In this document: positions 1 through 11,253 of the stretch, in pieces | Layout: every line of letters begins with the position of its first letter | Numbering within the stretch: position 1 is the first letter of the stretch | Source: Drechmeria coniospora | Taxonomy: Eukaryota; Ascomycota; Sordariomycetes; Hypocreales; Ophiocordycipitaceae | DNA length: 64,000 bases | Reading direction: 5' to 3' | Assembly (NCBI RefSeq): GCF_001625195.1 | Contig: NC_054391.1 | Span: forward strand, 1,116,001-1,180,000 | Notes under the pieces: generated by a model | The model's database searches: none | What the model saw: the letters and a program-made list of their open reading frames with translations, nothing else | What the model was told of the DNA's origin: nothing | Made by a program: the position numbers and the translations under genes

Positions 1-2249
1 ATCTTGTCAACCCGGAAAGCTCTCACAAAGAAGCTTGCCTGATAAATATTCGGTCCTGGGGCCAGCTTGCGAGATTTGTCGTTGCAGCTGGCGAGGCAAC
101 GACGTCATTTAGGCCCTTTAGCCGATGGCGCAACGTATTCTTCCAACGAGTACTCCGTCAGCTAGACTCGGTGGCGTCCGATGTTCAGCAGCAAGTTCTG
201 TCCTTGTCGAAAGATGCCAACAACACGATCAGCGAAGTGTTAATCAACGACACGGTTTCGAGGAACAGAGCAGCCATCATGGACGTTGTTTACGCTTCAG
301 TATCCGAATCGTTTCATGTCATGAGGGAAGCGGTTGACCTTGAATCAGCTAGCTTCTCCATGAACATGCCTCAGCTGCAGAGCGTTTTCAGGAAATTTTG
401 CATTTCTCAGCCAGAACTCGACTGGGCGATTCTCCGAGCGGCCCTTGATACGCTGGACTCATTCCTCGACAGAGTTGACGAGTTCAGGGAGAATGAGGAG
501 AGCCAACAGAGCGAAAGTCGAATACTGCATTCTGCACAAGCGGATGATGCGTTGATGAACTTGGAACACGAATTATCGGCAACCTTTTTCCTCATGGCTC
601 GCTCTTTGCTGTCGTCGCAGGACGAAAGAATGGCATCACCAATAACTCGGAAAAGCAAATCCGACTGCCTGGAGCACATGGTGATGCTTGCAGCAAGACT
701 AGGTTCCATGCTCAGTAGCAGCGGTGCTATGGAGCTACCGGATATGTTCGCGGCTGGTCGGTATGGGCTGTTTGACGGTCCCGCTCATAAACTGGACCTG
801 AGCCAACGGCATTATCTGGTCCTCTTCCTACAGACCCTTCTCAAGCACGACCCGGGTAGTCTCTTCGATGCGAGCTTCAATTTGATTGAGCTGTGGGCCC
901 TGGCGCTCGTGAAGCCGCGAGAATTCCTCGGATACGAGAACAAGCTTGCACAGCAACTCCATCGAAGCGGCGCAAACTTCGTCCCGGATGGCGTTGTAGG
1001 TCTGACCGTTACACCGGCCTACAGTACGAATCGAGACATGCTCGAGTTTGCCGTCTCTCAAATGCGCAGGTCCATTCGCGATGCCGGACCGTCGCGCAGG
1101 CAAGGCCTGATGGAGAAACACTCAAAGACGCTGCAGCTCCTCATGGAACAAATCAAAGGAGACCTTCATATCACGTCCCTCGATGCGTCGGGTCACCACA
1201 GCTATGTGATCTTCATTCAGAGTGTCGTCTCCTTGATCAAGGCGCATGGATCCGAGATACGCCCGGTGGACAATTTCTTCTACCAGGTCTCCAAGGAATA
1301 TTCTCCTTCTGTTCAGGATCCACAGCTTCACGTCGCCGGACTGGTCTCGTATGGATTGCGACTGTTGGAAGGAGACACCCGGAGCGGGCAGCAACTGTTT
1401 TATCTCCTGCACAGCAACCTTAAGTTCGCAATGATCAACGACAAGCTGAGACAAGAAGTCATCATGTTGAAAAGTGGGATGAAGAATCGAGGGATTTCGA
1501 ATTTTATCTTGGGCAAGATGATGCCAGCCGTCATCCGAGCGACGTTCAACAACAGCTCTGCCTTCCCAATCATGGACGTCTACGCAAAGCTGCTGAGCCT
1601 GCACTTGGCAGGAAAGACAGCGCCTTACGAGATGGGTGCAGATGATCTACCCAACATAGCTGTGATTCTGCGTGCTTCGATGGAGGGGATGGGGAGCTGG
1701 GGGCGGCATGACATGATGCTATCCGCGGCAAATGTTCACTTCCTCAGGCAGTTGATTGCAGTCCTGAACCTGCTGTGGCCATCGATAGATGTCATGTCCT
1801 GGTCGGTCGATGTTTCGTCGCCTGACTGGAAGGAGATTTCAAAGTCTTGCGAGATGATGCAGAAGATATTGACCAACGCAGATGGGTACTTGGATGGTCT
1901 CCTTAACGCTGGCACCAGCCTGAACACTGCAGCGTCCAAACTGCTTCTCCGTGGCTCGTCCCACTCGCCGTCACATCAGTTCGGCTCGGATATCAGAATG
2001 TTCACCGACAACATAGTGGAGGATATTGCGAAGAATTGGGTCGTCTCAACCCACCGCATCATCATTCAGACACCCGCAGGCAGCCGAGGGAGGGAGGCCG
2101 CGCAAGGCATGGCAATGCCATCATGGGACATGACGAGACTCTTGCGAGACCTGCAAGGACGAACAAGGGGATGGTGCAGTTGGTGGGAAAGAGTGTTTGG
2201 CAATTCTCCATGCGGGCAATGGAATATGCCGGAAAGCCCCCTTTTTTAA
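1..2249 (+). CDS. Mus7/Mms22-family DNA repair protein, C-terminal part (5' end outside window)
   Basis: The frame is open from base 3 to the TAA at 2247-2249 (about 748 residues) with no credible start, so this is the 3' part of a larger gene that begins to the left. The helical, Leu-rich protein, with a conserved-looking block near the left edge (SWGQLARF, PFSRWRNVFF) and another at ELDWAILRAALDTLDSFLDR, resembles the C-terminal region of fungal Mus7/Mms22. In yeasts that protein works with the Rtt101/Mms1 cullin ligase at stalled replication forks. I see no intron. The last 40 or so residues look less conserved. The family call rests on pattern recognition and could be wrong; the reading frame itself is secure. 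The next gene, ORC5, lies about 600 nt downstream on the same strand and is also a replication gene. Confidence 0.7.
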   Translation, partial: LVNPESSHKEACLINIRSWGQLARFVVAAGEATTSFRPFSRWRNVFFQRVLRQLDSVASDVQQQVLSLSKDANNTISEVLINDTVSRNRAAIMDVVYASVSESFHVMREAVDLESASFSMNMPQLQSVFRKFCISQPELDWAILRAALDTLDSFLDRVDEFRENEESQQSESRILHSAQADDALMNLEHELSATFFLMARSLLSSQDERMASPITRKSKSDCLEHMVMLAARLGSMLSSSGAMELPDMFAAGRYGLFDGPAHKLDLSQRHYLVLFLQTLLKHDPGSLFDASFNLIELWALALVKPREFLGYENKLAQQLHRSGANFVPDGVVGLTVTPAYSTNRDMLEFAVSQMRRSIRDAGPSRRQGLMEKHSKTLQLLMEQIKGDLHITSLDASGHHSYVIFIQSVVSLIKAHGSEIRPVDNFFYQVSKEYSPSVQDPQLHVAGLVSYGLRLLEGDTRSGQQLFYLLHSNLKFAMINDKLRQEVIMLKSGMKNRGISNFILGKMMPAVIRATFNNSSAFPIMDVYAKLLSLHLAGKTAPYEMGADDLPNIAVILRASMEGMGSWGRHDMMLSAANVHFLRQLIAVLNLLWPSIDVMSWSVDVSSPDWKEISKSCEMMQKILTNADGYLDGLLNAGTSLNTAASKLLLRGSSHSPSHQFGSDIRMFTDNIVEDIAKNWVVSTHRIIIQTPAGSRGREAAQGMAMPSWDMTRLLRDLQGRTRGWCSWWERVFGNSPCGQWNMPESPLF

Positions 2250-2844
2250 CTCCATCTTCGAAGCGTCAGGTTGCGAGCCGGGATTTAGGCAGCGACTTTG
2301 ACTTAATCCGAGATGGGTTGGTCCGGTGTTGAAATGGGCATGATTCGATAGAGAATGACGGTTGACAGAGATGAACGAATCATGAAGAGCTATTCAGCGC
2401 AAGTTGAAACGAGACAACCAAAAATTGTTTGGATCGTGAATTGTTTAAGTAATATCCGTCGATCTAGTCTGTCCGTAACTGCATGTGAACATCATTCATG
2501 CTTCCCTGGGAACAACGCTGCATCTAATTTGATTGAGGCAAGGAATTCACTTAATCTACATCCCAAGGTCAAAGCCTATAGGGTAGGTCGTTATCTCAAC
2601 GGCAAACCCAACTGGGCCGACTTTTGTCCGCCGGAGCGCCTGGACTTAGCCAATATGGTCACTAAGTAAATATAATAGCTATCTTCCTGCCGTCTCCAAT
2701 GGCCATTCCCAACAATACTTCTCCTCGACTCAACCAGAGGCGTGCATGATAACTGCTGCCGATGAGTCAAGAGACATCACAGTCGCCAACGTCGCAGCCT
2801 GGCCGGCCCCTTGATCGCAGCAGACACGCAGGGCGCAGGCAGCC
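2250..2844. other. Intergenic spacer between Mus7-like gene and ORC5
   Basis: About 595 bases hold the 3' flank of the first gene and the ORC5 promoter and leader. Two short upstream ATGs (2746 and 2762) lie in frames different from the ORC5 start; the first opens a small ORF that stops at once. I see no other gene. Confidence 0.6.
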
Positions 2845-4507
2845 ATGGTGTCTCTGTTTCGGCTCCCCGACGAAGTGATCCTCACACCTTTGCTGCAGAG
2901 CTTCCCTGGCCGGGATCAGCAAATTCGCTCTCTCGCGACCCTGATTTACGTATGGCCCCTCCCTCATTTCTTCAACGAGCGTGAGAGAGTCATGATTGCT
3001 CAATAATAATCTCTACCTTGCAGCCAGCCGCCGCACCATGCCGTAACCTTGTCCTCCATGGCGCCGAAGCGACTGGCAAGTCTAGCATAACCTCGCAGCT
3101 GCTTGCACGCCTCGCCACCCACCTGTCCGCCGATGATGATGACGATTCGGGTTCCAAACAGGGTGGCAGCCGGTTCAAATATGCCATTGTCAACGCAGCG
3201 CAGTGTATCTCGGGCCGGCACCTATTCGAACGCATCGTCGGCGCCGTTGCCGATTCTCTCGCTCTCCCTCCCGACACTCGGCTGCGACGTTGCGAGACGC
3301 TGGCACAGCTGGCCGTTGCCCTGGCGGCCATGCTGAAGGATGAGCCGGCGATGAAGAGTGATTTGGGCCGGAGATTCGTCTTGGCGTTGGACTCGATCGA
3401 TAAACAGAGGGATGCGCCGCCAACGCTGCTCCCCGCGCTCGCCCGCTTGTCGGAGTTGGTGCGATACCCTTGCCTTTGAGGTCCCTCGACGAGGGAAGAG
3501 ATACGTGTTCAGCGTGACTGACAAGGCACCCTGTGCGTGCGTAGATACCGTGCCTCACCTGCATCTTCATCGTCACTGCTCCGCCTGCCGGATTCCTCCG
3601 AACGCCAGCCTCTGCCCACCTGCATTTCCCTCCCTACAGCAAGTCCGAGTTTGTCCGCATCCTCTCGCTGGCACCACCCTCGCCCGTGCCGGGAACGACA
3701 CAGCAGGAGACGTCAGACCTGTGGACACGTTTCTGTGCCGCCGTGCACGACGCATTTGTGAACTCTGCATCTCGCACTCTGCCCTCCTTCCGTCATGGCT
3801 GCTTCGCTCTGTGGCCGCGCTTCACGGCGCCAATACTGAACGGCACCTATACGATCAAGGAGTTTACGAAGCTGCTCGTTTCCGCGAGGGTGCACTTCCA
3901 AGACGAATCACTCCTCAATCCAAGCATCGTGTGCGTATCGTCACAAGTACTCGAGCCGACATCAGCTGCCGATGGTGGCGGAACGACGCTTGTGAAGCCG
4001 ACCGGACCAGTGTCTGCCACAACGGAACTATCTGCGTTGCTACCCATCGCCGCTCGGGCCCTCCTCTTATGCGCCTATCTCGCCTCCCATAATGCCATCC
4101 GTCACGACCTTTCTCTCTTCTCATCATACCATCACGCATCACGCAAGCGCCGGCGAGGAGGCGGCATCACCGGCGCCTCCCGAGGTGGTGCCACCCGATT
4201 CAAGCATCGCAAGATCGCACGGAAACTGCTAGGGGCTCATGCCTTTGTCCTAGAGCGCATGCTGGCCATATTCGAAGCCGTGCGCGCCGACTGGATCCAT
4301 GTGACTAGCTCGATTGGCGACGCCGGCATTGACGGAGATGTCGGCATGGCTATCGCCACCCTCGCAAGCTTGCGCCTTCTCACGAGGGTCGGCGCCGGGG
4401 ACATGATGGACAGGGCGGGAAAATGGAGAATCAACGTCGGTTGGGAAGCCATCAGAAGTATGGGACGGAGCATAGGGGTTGAAATTGAGGAGTGGCTCAT
4501 CGAGTGA
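2845..4507 (+). CDS. ORC5: Origin recognition complex subunit 5
   Basis: Three exons: 2845-2949, 3024-3458 and 3545-4507, giving 500 residues, a normal ORC5 length. Exon 1 carries the family opening (FRLPDEV, FPGRDQQIRSLATL). Exon 2 holds the Walker A motif GAEATGKSS (about residues 48-56) and the Walker B-like VLALDSID (about 154-161). Exon 3 continues with IPCLTCIFIVT and the ORC5 block LWTRFCAAVHDAF. Intron 1 (74 nt) has donor GTATGG. Intron 2 (86 nt) has a weak donor GTGCGA, but a good branch site (CTGAC) and an exact in-frame join LSEL/IPCL. Orc5 is an AAA+ subunit of the nuclear ORC that marks replication origins and loads MCM. A run of Asp with Gly/Ser (about residues 75-85) is a low-complexity insert. 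Start chosen as the first ATG that fits the conserved N-terminus. Confidence 0.92.
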
Positions 4508-4955
4508 TATCATCAGCGGCATGACAGCACACCATTAAATAGATTGACGGACGTGTTCCAACTACCCACTGCAGTAGGGGGGATATGTACATTTGAGAGT
4601 TGGAAGTGTTTGCACGGCTCATCCGTAGCAAATTGACTATGCCTGCCTCACCTCCGCGCGAATCCCATGAACCACCATCATATCCCTAGTGCGTAGCACA
4701 CGCGGATTAACATGCCAAGCACGCACGAGGCCGAATTATTTCCTGCACCGAACGCCGGAACCGATCTTGATGCCAGCATGCAATTCCACCAGATGTCTAG
4801 ATGCATGCCATTTCGAACAAAGGCATATATCGTCGTTGCCGGAAGACTGGGATGAAGGAGATGAGAATCCCATGTAGGGCAAGTGGATGGATTCAAAATG
4901 TGAACCCAAGTCGGAGGTTGGCCTTGCTCTGTTGCCGTCCCTCGAGTAGGCTTGA
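4508..4955. other. Convergent 3' spacer, ORC5 / Sly41-like transporter
   Basis: About 450 bases lie between two convergent genes, so both 3' untranslated regions and terminators should be here. I see no gene and no clear repeat. Confidence 0.6.
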
Positions 4956-6603
4956 TCATTTTCGGGCGCTCCAGCCGGGGTTGGAACGGCCGGAACGTCC
5001 ACGTCCGAGATTGTCATCCGCCTTCTTCGAATCTTCCGCAGCCGATACGTGGCTAAAGTACCCTTCAGTGTATGGATGGGCACTCGTTCCGCCAATGGGA
5101 CCGCTGCCTCCGCCTTCCACCCCTGTCGGGCTCTCGATCAAAGGCAACAGAGGAGTTGCCATTCGGCTCTGCGTCATCATTCGAGCTTTCCGATCTGCCT
5201 TGTTGCTCTCGCTCGATCGATCATAGAGGTAGAGGCCCAAGAAGGTGAGGCCGATGCCGGCCGCTTGAACGGGCGTCGTGGGGCTCTTGAACCAAATAAT
5301 GGCCATGACGATGACGAAAACTCTCTTGATCAAGCTCGCAACCGAGTAGGTGACGGGAGAGACCATGGAAAGAAGGACGAAAGCGAGCAAGTTCTGGCAA
5401 AAGTGAAAGACGCCATTGAATATGAACTCGAGCGTGAGGCGGCCGTGATCCATGGCGAGCGGATTATTGCTCAGGTCCAAGGCGCCGTCGTGGAGAAAAT
5501 CGGTGAGAAGGGAGATGCCTTCGGACCAAAACCAGATTGGAAGCGTGACGAGGAAGGCCATTCCGGAGGAGTAGCATAGCAGGTTGAGCTTGTCGAGCTT
5601 CTTGGTCTGGACACTGGACGCTTCCGCCTCGGCCTTGGCAGCTTCGTTGAAGATTTTCTTGGAGACGATGTTCTGGGACACAAATATGATGGTGGCCAAG
5701 AGTGCCTGAAAGACGCCGAGGAGCTGTCCGTCATAGCTTGACTTGCCAGAGCAGGCCAGCATGACGCCGAGGGTGAGGGGAATGAGTGACAGGTAGGTCG
5801 TTTGCGGGTATCGGATGTTGTAGAAGATTCTGTAGGCGAAAACGGTGAAGAGGGGCGAGAGGCCCTTGATCGTGTGGACCAGGGAGACGGGTATTTTGGC
5901 CGTCGCAGTCGAGCTGAGGAGATGGCCGCCAATCTGAAAGGCAGCAAGCGGGAGGGTGGCGATGATGACCTGCCTACTCGGCCGGCGGATGGGATGCCTC
6001 AGGACGGCAACCTTTGAGCGCAGCACGGGGAAGAGGGCGGCGAGCCAGGATATGACGATGCAGAGGGAGGAGACGAAGGCGAACTGGACAATGGTCAAGG
6101 TCGCAGGCTTGTGGAAGGCCATGAGGATTGATTTGGAGGATGTGTTGGTCAAGGCGGAGGATGCGTACCAGAGCAGGCACAGAACCTGGTCGGGAAGGAA
6201 ATGGAAAGCATCAGCATCGACAGAGAAAGAATGGGAAGGGGATGGGAGACAAGGGGAGGGAAGTGGAGGGTGGATTGCAAACACGTACGACGAGCTTGGG
6301 CGAGACGGGCGCTCGCAGAGCATCTGCGATTTCGTGGGCATTTTGGCTTATGCTACCATTTCTCGCTCGTATCGTCCGGAAGGCATCACTCAGACTCTTC
6401 TGTCGACCGTGACGGGCACGACCAGAGCTGGACCACGTGACAGTCGGAGCATATGTATGATCTCGTTTCGACGCGGGCGTCCATCGATCGGGAGGCCAGC
6501 GTTCGGGCGGGGTTGCGACCGGCGACTTCCGGAGACTCGGCTCTCGAATAGGTGTGCCGTTGGCCTTGAGAGGCGCGTCCACATGGTCGGGAAACTGCTC
6601 CAT
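4956..6603 (-). CDS. Triose-phosphate-transporter family membrane protein, Sly41-like
   Basis: Two exons on the minus strand: 6603-6289 and 6185-4956, 514 residues. The 103-nt intron (donor GTACGTG, acceptor CCAG) joins ...SPKLV to VLCLLWYASSALTNTSSK, restoring the conserved first membrane helix. The upstream extension of exon 2 (to 6341) is intron sequence. ATG 6603 gives an N-terminal Ser/Arg-rich cytosolic tail with SLSDAFRTIRARNGSIS, as in related fungal proteins. About ten hydrophobic segments follow, with TPT signatures TIKGLSPLFTVFAYRI and SVASLIKRVFVIV. The family exchanges phosphorylated or nucleotide-linked sugars across Golgi/ER or plastid-type membranes; yeast Sly41 is an ER/Golgi member found as a multicopy suppressor of Ypt1 loss. 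The substrate cannot be read from sequence. The C-terminal 90 residues are polar and probably cytosolic. Confidence 0.88.
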
Positions 6604-6994
6604 GACAGAGCGACGCAGTAGGACGATGGTGACTGGGAGGAAATCGGTGAAGTCGTCGCTGGCTCTCGCCAGAGGTCTCGTTTCTCGTTGGTGGTGTCTC
6701 GTTGGTGGTCTCGTCAATGCGGAGAGATCGAGAGCAGAGTGAAGCGAGGTCTGGAAGGCGCTGGCAGTGGCATCTGAATCTGATACGGATCCGAATTCGA
6801 GCGCGGCGTGGAAACGAGTGACAGTTGAGCAGACGGCGGGGATGAATCAGAAATGTGAAGCGGACGGCAGGGATCTCATGGCGAGACGAGGAGGTCGGGA
6901 CGTGTTGGCAGCGTCTGCCTGTCTACGTTGGCGAGTCCATGTAGCTTCGAGCACGATCTGTGCAACTGCAGTGTGTTCGCCAGGTGGTCAAATC

Positions 6995-7048
6995 CGTCGT
7001 TGTCGTCGTCGTCGTCGTCGTCGTCGTCGTTCCTTGGGGGGGGGGGGG
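6995..7048. repeat. CGT/GTC microsatellite followed by a 13-base G run
   Basis: A trinucleotide tract (CGT units with one TGT interruption) runs from about 6995 to 7030. After five bases it is followed by 13 G at 7036-7048. It lies about 400 bases upstream of the Sly41-like gene, in its promoter region. Such tracts vary in length between strains and are prone to sequencing error. Confidence 0.9.
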
Positions 7049-7086
7049 TTGTCAAGTTTCGTCGCAGTTGGACAGAAGCAGGCGGG

Positions 7087-8040
7087 TTCGTACCTGGGTA
7101 CTTCTGTACCTAATTTCCTTCGTCACCCCTACTAGGTACGCAGGTACTCCGTAAGTACACGCTCTTGGTATTAATTACAGCTGCTATTCCGTGTACGGAT
7201 AGGGACTGACAGGTGCTACCTATTCTCTCAGCGAGCTAACGGAGTGCGGATAACGCAAACACGCTACGGATTTGTCGGTGTTGAAAATAGGTACAACTAC
7301 AAGTACTTAAGTCCTGTACGGTACTTGTACGCTTATACAGTATTTACGGATAGTACTCGTACAGTACATGTGCACCTACTGTACACATACGTACAAGTAC
7401 TCCGTATCTTACTTATACTTAGAGGACAAGCAGGTTTATAACTACTCCGTACTTACAGTACAATTCCTTGTCCAGTTTGCAGTTCAGGGAGTAAGTATGC
7501 AAGTACTTACGTGTATCTACCACGTACCTGCTCCGCATACTCCGTAATACTACCCTGATAATAATATAGTAAGTATGGTGTACAGTACACTTACCACGTA
7601 CACCTAAGTACATGAACAATGTGAGTACTTAAGTATTGTACTATTATTAATACATGCATTTGTACAGGTACAGCGCGGCCTTCAGTAATGGCTCATGTAC
7701 ATGTACGGAGAACAGTGCAGGCGAATGGTAGCCCCCTATATTGGAGTACCTGCAGATATCCATCCGCAACAAGGACGCTAGTACGGAGTACTTACGGCAA
7801 TGTTCATGTACAACTAGTCCGTACCCGCATGTACTAGTGTTCAAGTACAAGTACTCGGTACAAGTGGCAAATGGTAATTAGCCGCACATCTGCCGAATCA
7901 TGCAAGTGCTAGCTGCAGTTATTCTTTTTACTGGCCAAAGCTGGGTAAAGCATTATTACTCAGCACTTCGTAGTCCGTAACAAGACCCGAAGCCTACTTC
8001 CGTGCTAGTGCTCCATGCTAATACTAGTTAGTGGCAATAA
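7087..8040. repeat. GTAC-palindrome-rich gene-free spacer
   Basis: No gene. The stretch is packed with GTAC: between 7291 and 7400 I count 11 copies in 110 bases, where under one is expected. They sit in words such as AAGTACTTAAG, TACTCCGTA and CGTACAAGTAC, not in a fixed tandem period. The remaining 8040-8457 is ordinary sequence and should hold the promoter and leader of the SF3b145 gene. Confidence 0.8.
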
Positions 8041-8457
8041 TTAATACTGGATATAATTTCCCTGCGAGAACTGTAGAGCAATTGCTTGCTACAAATCCAT
8101 CCTGCCTTCATCGACTCTACGTATTTTCAGCACCAGACGACTCGAATCAGTTCCAACGACCACGCAACATCTTTGGGACGCTAACCAGTTGCCGTCGTAG
8201 CCTGCGACCCCCTCGAACCACTTCCACCACGATTGTCGGGGGAAATAGAAGCCATTTGATTTCATCAGCGACACCCCGGCGGCGCTCTTCCCTGCATGCT
8301 CACGGCTCTGTGACGGGACGAGACTCGAAGCGATACGAGCGCAGTCGAGCTCTCTTCCATCTCCGCCACCTTATATACAACGCGCCATTCAACTCTGGAA
8401 GCGAACGATCTTGTCTAGACATCCCGGCGGCTTGTAGTCGCACATCGCCCTGCCGCC

Positions 8458-10296
8458 ATGGCGCCCCCCAAGATGACAAAAAACCAGATGAAGCGGGCGA
8501 AGAAGAAGGAGCAGAGGCAGGCCAAGGCTCAGGTGAATCCTCCTATTGCTTATATGCCACATCGTCTTCGCCAAAGCAGACTTATTGACGCGCCCCTCCA
8601 GATGAATGGCGCACCGCAAGCAGATGGCGCGCCTATCGTCGAGGAGGATGAAGCCACAGCCGCCAAGAACGGCGAATTGGCCGATATCGCCGTCACGGTC
8701 GAGAGGCCGGAGTTGGACGAGTCTATTGCCGACAACGAGGCCCTCGCCGCGTACAAAGACATCTTTACCAAGTTTGGCGCTTCCTTGGAGGACGATGAGG
8801 TTGCGCGGGAAGCAAACGCCGGCAACCAGGGAGATGTCTTCTTCGGCGACGACGACGATATCCCCGACGAGGACGAGGAACATGCCAGCAAACCGAAGCT
8901 TTCAAAAAAGAAACGCAAGCAGCTGATGACGCTCTCCGTTGCTGAGCTCAAGAGCATGGTCTCGCGGCCCGAAGTCGTCGAGTGGCACGACGTTTCCTCG
9001 CTCGACCCGCGTCTCCTCGTCCAGGTCAAGGCTCAACGGAACATCGTCTCAGTGCCGACGCATTGGTCTCTGAAGCGAGAGTATTTGTCGTCGAAACGAG
9101 GCATCGAAAAATCTGCGTTTCGGTTACCCGACTTCATCGCCCAAACGGGCATCGCCGAGATGAGAGACGCCGTCCTGGAGAAGGAAGCCGAGCAAACTCT
9201 GAAGCAAAAACAACGAGCGCGAGTGCAGCCCAAGATGGGAAAGCTCGACATCGACTACCAAAAACTCTACGATGCTTTCTTCCGCTTCCAGACCAAGCCG
9301 GAGCTGACACGCTATGGCGAGGTCTACTACGAGGGGAAGGAAGCCGAGGTCGATTACCAGCACTTCCGCCCTGGAGACTTGGGAGACGCCACGAGGGAGG
9401 CCCTTGGCATGCCTTCTGGTTCTCCGCCGCCCTGGCTCATCAATCAGCAGCGGGTCGGACCCCCCCCTTCCTACCCAACCCTGAAGATTCCCGGCCTCAA
9501 CGTGCCCCCTCCGCCAGGAGGAACCTGGGGTTACCACCCAGGTGGCTGGGGCAAGCCGCCAATTGACGAGCTGAATCGTCCGCTTTATGGAGGCGACGTT
9601 CTCGGCTTGAGCACGCAAGGCGCCGCCCAAGCTCTCCCGGGACAACAGGAGGCGCCCACGGGTGAACCCGTCGACCGCGCCCTGTGGGGAGAGCTGCAGC
9701 CGCGCGAGGAGGAGCAAGAGGAGGAGGAGTCCGACGAGGAAGACGAGGATGAAGAGGACGACGACGACCACGTTGGAGGAGGCGCCGACATGACCGGCCT
9801 CGAGACCCCTGGTGGATACGCTAGCACCGTACCGCCTCAGGGCACGGAGACGTCCATGATGGGAGACATGGATCTTCGAAAGGAGCGCACTGGCTACGAC
9901 ACCGAGACACCGTCCGGCCGGGCCGCCTATACGGTTCTGAAAGAACAACGAACCCAGGGTAGCAGTGGCCTCTTTGGTGTCGGCCACCAGTACGATCTGA
10001 GCTCGGCTCAACGCCAGAACTTGCCCGTTCTCGGTGCCGAAGATGACTCTCGTAAGCGCAAGAAGCCTGGCGATGTCGACGTCGCACTCGACGTCGACGC
10101 CCTGAACCAGAATGACGGCATCAGCAAAGACTCCATCCGTCAGAAATTCGACGAAGGTAGCAAGGAACAAGGCATAGGCGCCAACTGGCAGCATGACGAA
10201 GACTTGGCCGACATGATTGCCGAGGAAAGCCGCAAGCGCCAGAAGACGGAGAGGGAGCGTAGCGACCGCCGCAGAGATGGAAACGCGAGGCGCTGA
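8458..10296 (+). CDS. CUS1: Splicing factor 3B subunit 2 (SF3b145/Cus1)
   Basis: The ORF opens at ATG 8458 with MTKNQMKRAKKKEQRQAK, the basic N-terminus of this family, and ends at a TGA at 10294-10296. If read straight through it has 612 residues. A likely 69-nt intron (8533-8601, GTGAAT...CCAG) lies after KEQRQAKAQ. It is a multiple of three and has no in-frame stop, so both spliced (589 aa) and unspliced forms stay in frame; the 23 residues it would encode look unlike the family. The DUF382 core follows at about residues 150-280 (LKSMVSRPEVVEWHDVSS, DPRLLVQVKAQRN, SLKREYLSSKRGIEK), then the Pro-rich PSP domain (about 290-380, PPPSYPTLKIPGLN) and acidic and Arg/Glu-rich C-terminal segments. 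SF3B2 is part of the U2 snRNP and contacts the branch-site region in the nucleus. Confidence 0.93.
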   Translation: MAPPKMTKNQMKRAKKKEQRQAKAQVNPPIAYMPHRLRQSRLIDAPLQMNGAPQADGAPIVEEDEATAAKNGELADIAVTVERPELDESIADNEALAAYKDIFTKFGASLEDDEVAREANAGNQGDVFFGDDDDIPDEDEEHASKPKLSKKKRKQLMTLSVAELKSMVSRPEVVEWHDVSSLDPRLLVQVKAQRNIVSVPTHWSLKREYLSSKRGIEKSAFRLPDFIAQTGIAEMRDAVLEKEAEQTLKQKQRARVQPKMGKLDIDYQKLYDAFFRFQTKPELTRYGEVYYEGKEAEVDYQHFRPGDLGDATREALGMPSGSPPPWLINQQRVGPPPSYPTLKIPGLNVPPPPGGTWGYHPGGWGKPPIDELNRPLYGGDVLGLSTQGAAQALPGQQEAPTGEPVDRALWGELQPREEEQEEEESDEEDEDEEDDDDHVGGGADMTGLETPGGYASTVPPQGTETSMMGDMDLRKERTGYDTETPSGRAAYTVLKEQRTQGSSGLFGVGHQYDLSSAQRQNLPVLGAEDDSRKRKKPGDVDVALDVDALNQNDGISKDSIRQKFDEGSKEQGIGANWQHDEDLADMIAEESRKRQKTERERSDRRRDGNARR

Positions 10297-11253
10297 CATT
10301 GGATCCGGGCGATCGGAGTCGCTGGCGAGCACAGGATAACACGGACACCATTGGAAAGGCAGTTTGCCGCGTTTGCCGCCTGACGGATGGTCCCTCCAAG
10401 CCTTTCTTGCTCTTGGTGTTCGGGGGGAAAGGGCATTTGCCGGTGATGCAGGAGGGAATATGCTCGTCATAGCGAAAGGCATCAGCCTTGGTAGATGCGG
10501 AATGATTGACTGAAATGGCGGGAGAACTGAGGCTGAGGTAGGCAACGATACACACCAAAATCTACAATGCCTACGCTGAATGGATCCAATTGATCTACTG
10601 ATTGAACCTGGCGATAGGGTAATTGCTCAGCCAGGCAGCAGTGTACAAGTCGATTGGTGATGCTTACCCTGTTTGTAGTGTAGCTTGAAATTGACCCGAA
10701 ACACGTCCGTCCTTTATTGGAGTTTCTCACGTTTGCCAAGCGTCACCTCATCCCCGTTCGAGCTTCTGGCACCAGTAAAAGTACTCCGTACCACAAATCC
10801 GAATTGTCTTCTGGCACCCATACGACGATGTGGCCCATGTGATCATCTCCGTGCCACATCCCGCAATCCTGTTCACTCGATGCCCCTGTTGCCATCACCC
10901 AATGCAGATCCATGAGAGTGAAATCTTCATTTATATGCACAAGGCCATGCACGGAATGGGCTGGTCAGTCGCCCAAGGTATCGGGCCAGGCAGACCCTCT
11001 GGATATGAACCATGATATGAACCATGCTACCGCGAATCGGGACTTTGGTGGCTACTTCTTGCCAACACCATGAGTGCGTCCGCCCAAACGGACCAGCCCA
11101 GCATGCCCCGGCAGGCTCGCAGCAGGCTCCTCTCTAGATGTGCCGCGCCTGGTGTTTGGGTGCCGGAGCAGGCCCGGCCGACTTATGGTTTTGCCGCATG
11201 GTTAGACTCGACCAGTCTCGTACATTATGCCGCTTCGATAGGGGTTTGGATCT
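10297..11253. other. Convergent spacer between SF3b145 and SUZ12 genes
   Basis: About 950 bases between convergent genes, holding both 3' regions. A few GTAC words occur (for example near 10780) but the block is not strongly enriched. I see no gene or RNA. Confidence 0.55.

Noticed and set aside
6211..6717. 168-codon minus ORF as a separate gene upstream of the transporter
   Set aside because: Its part from ATG 6603 to 6289 is exon 1 of the Sly41-like gene. The rest is intron and leader.
9124..10545. Minus-strand ORF of 473 codons
   Set aside because: Antisense to the conserved SF3b145 coding region.
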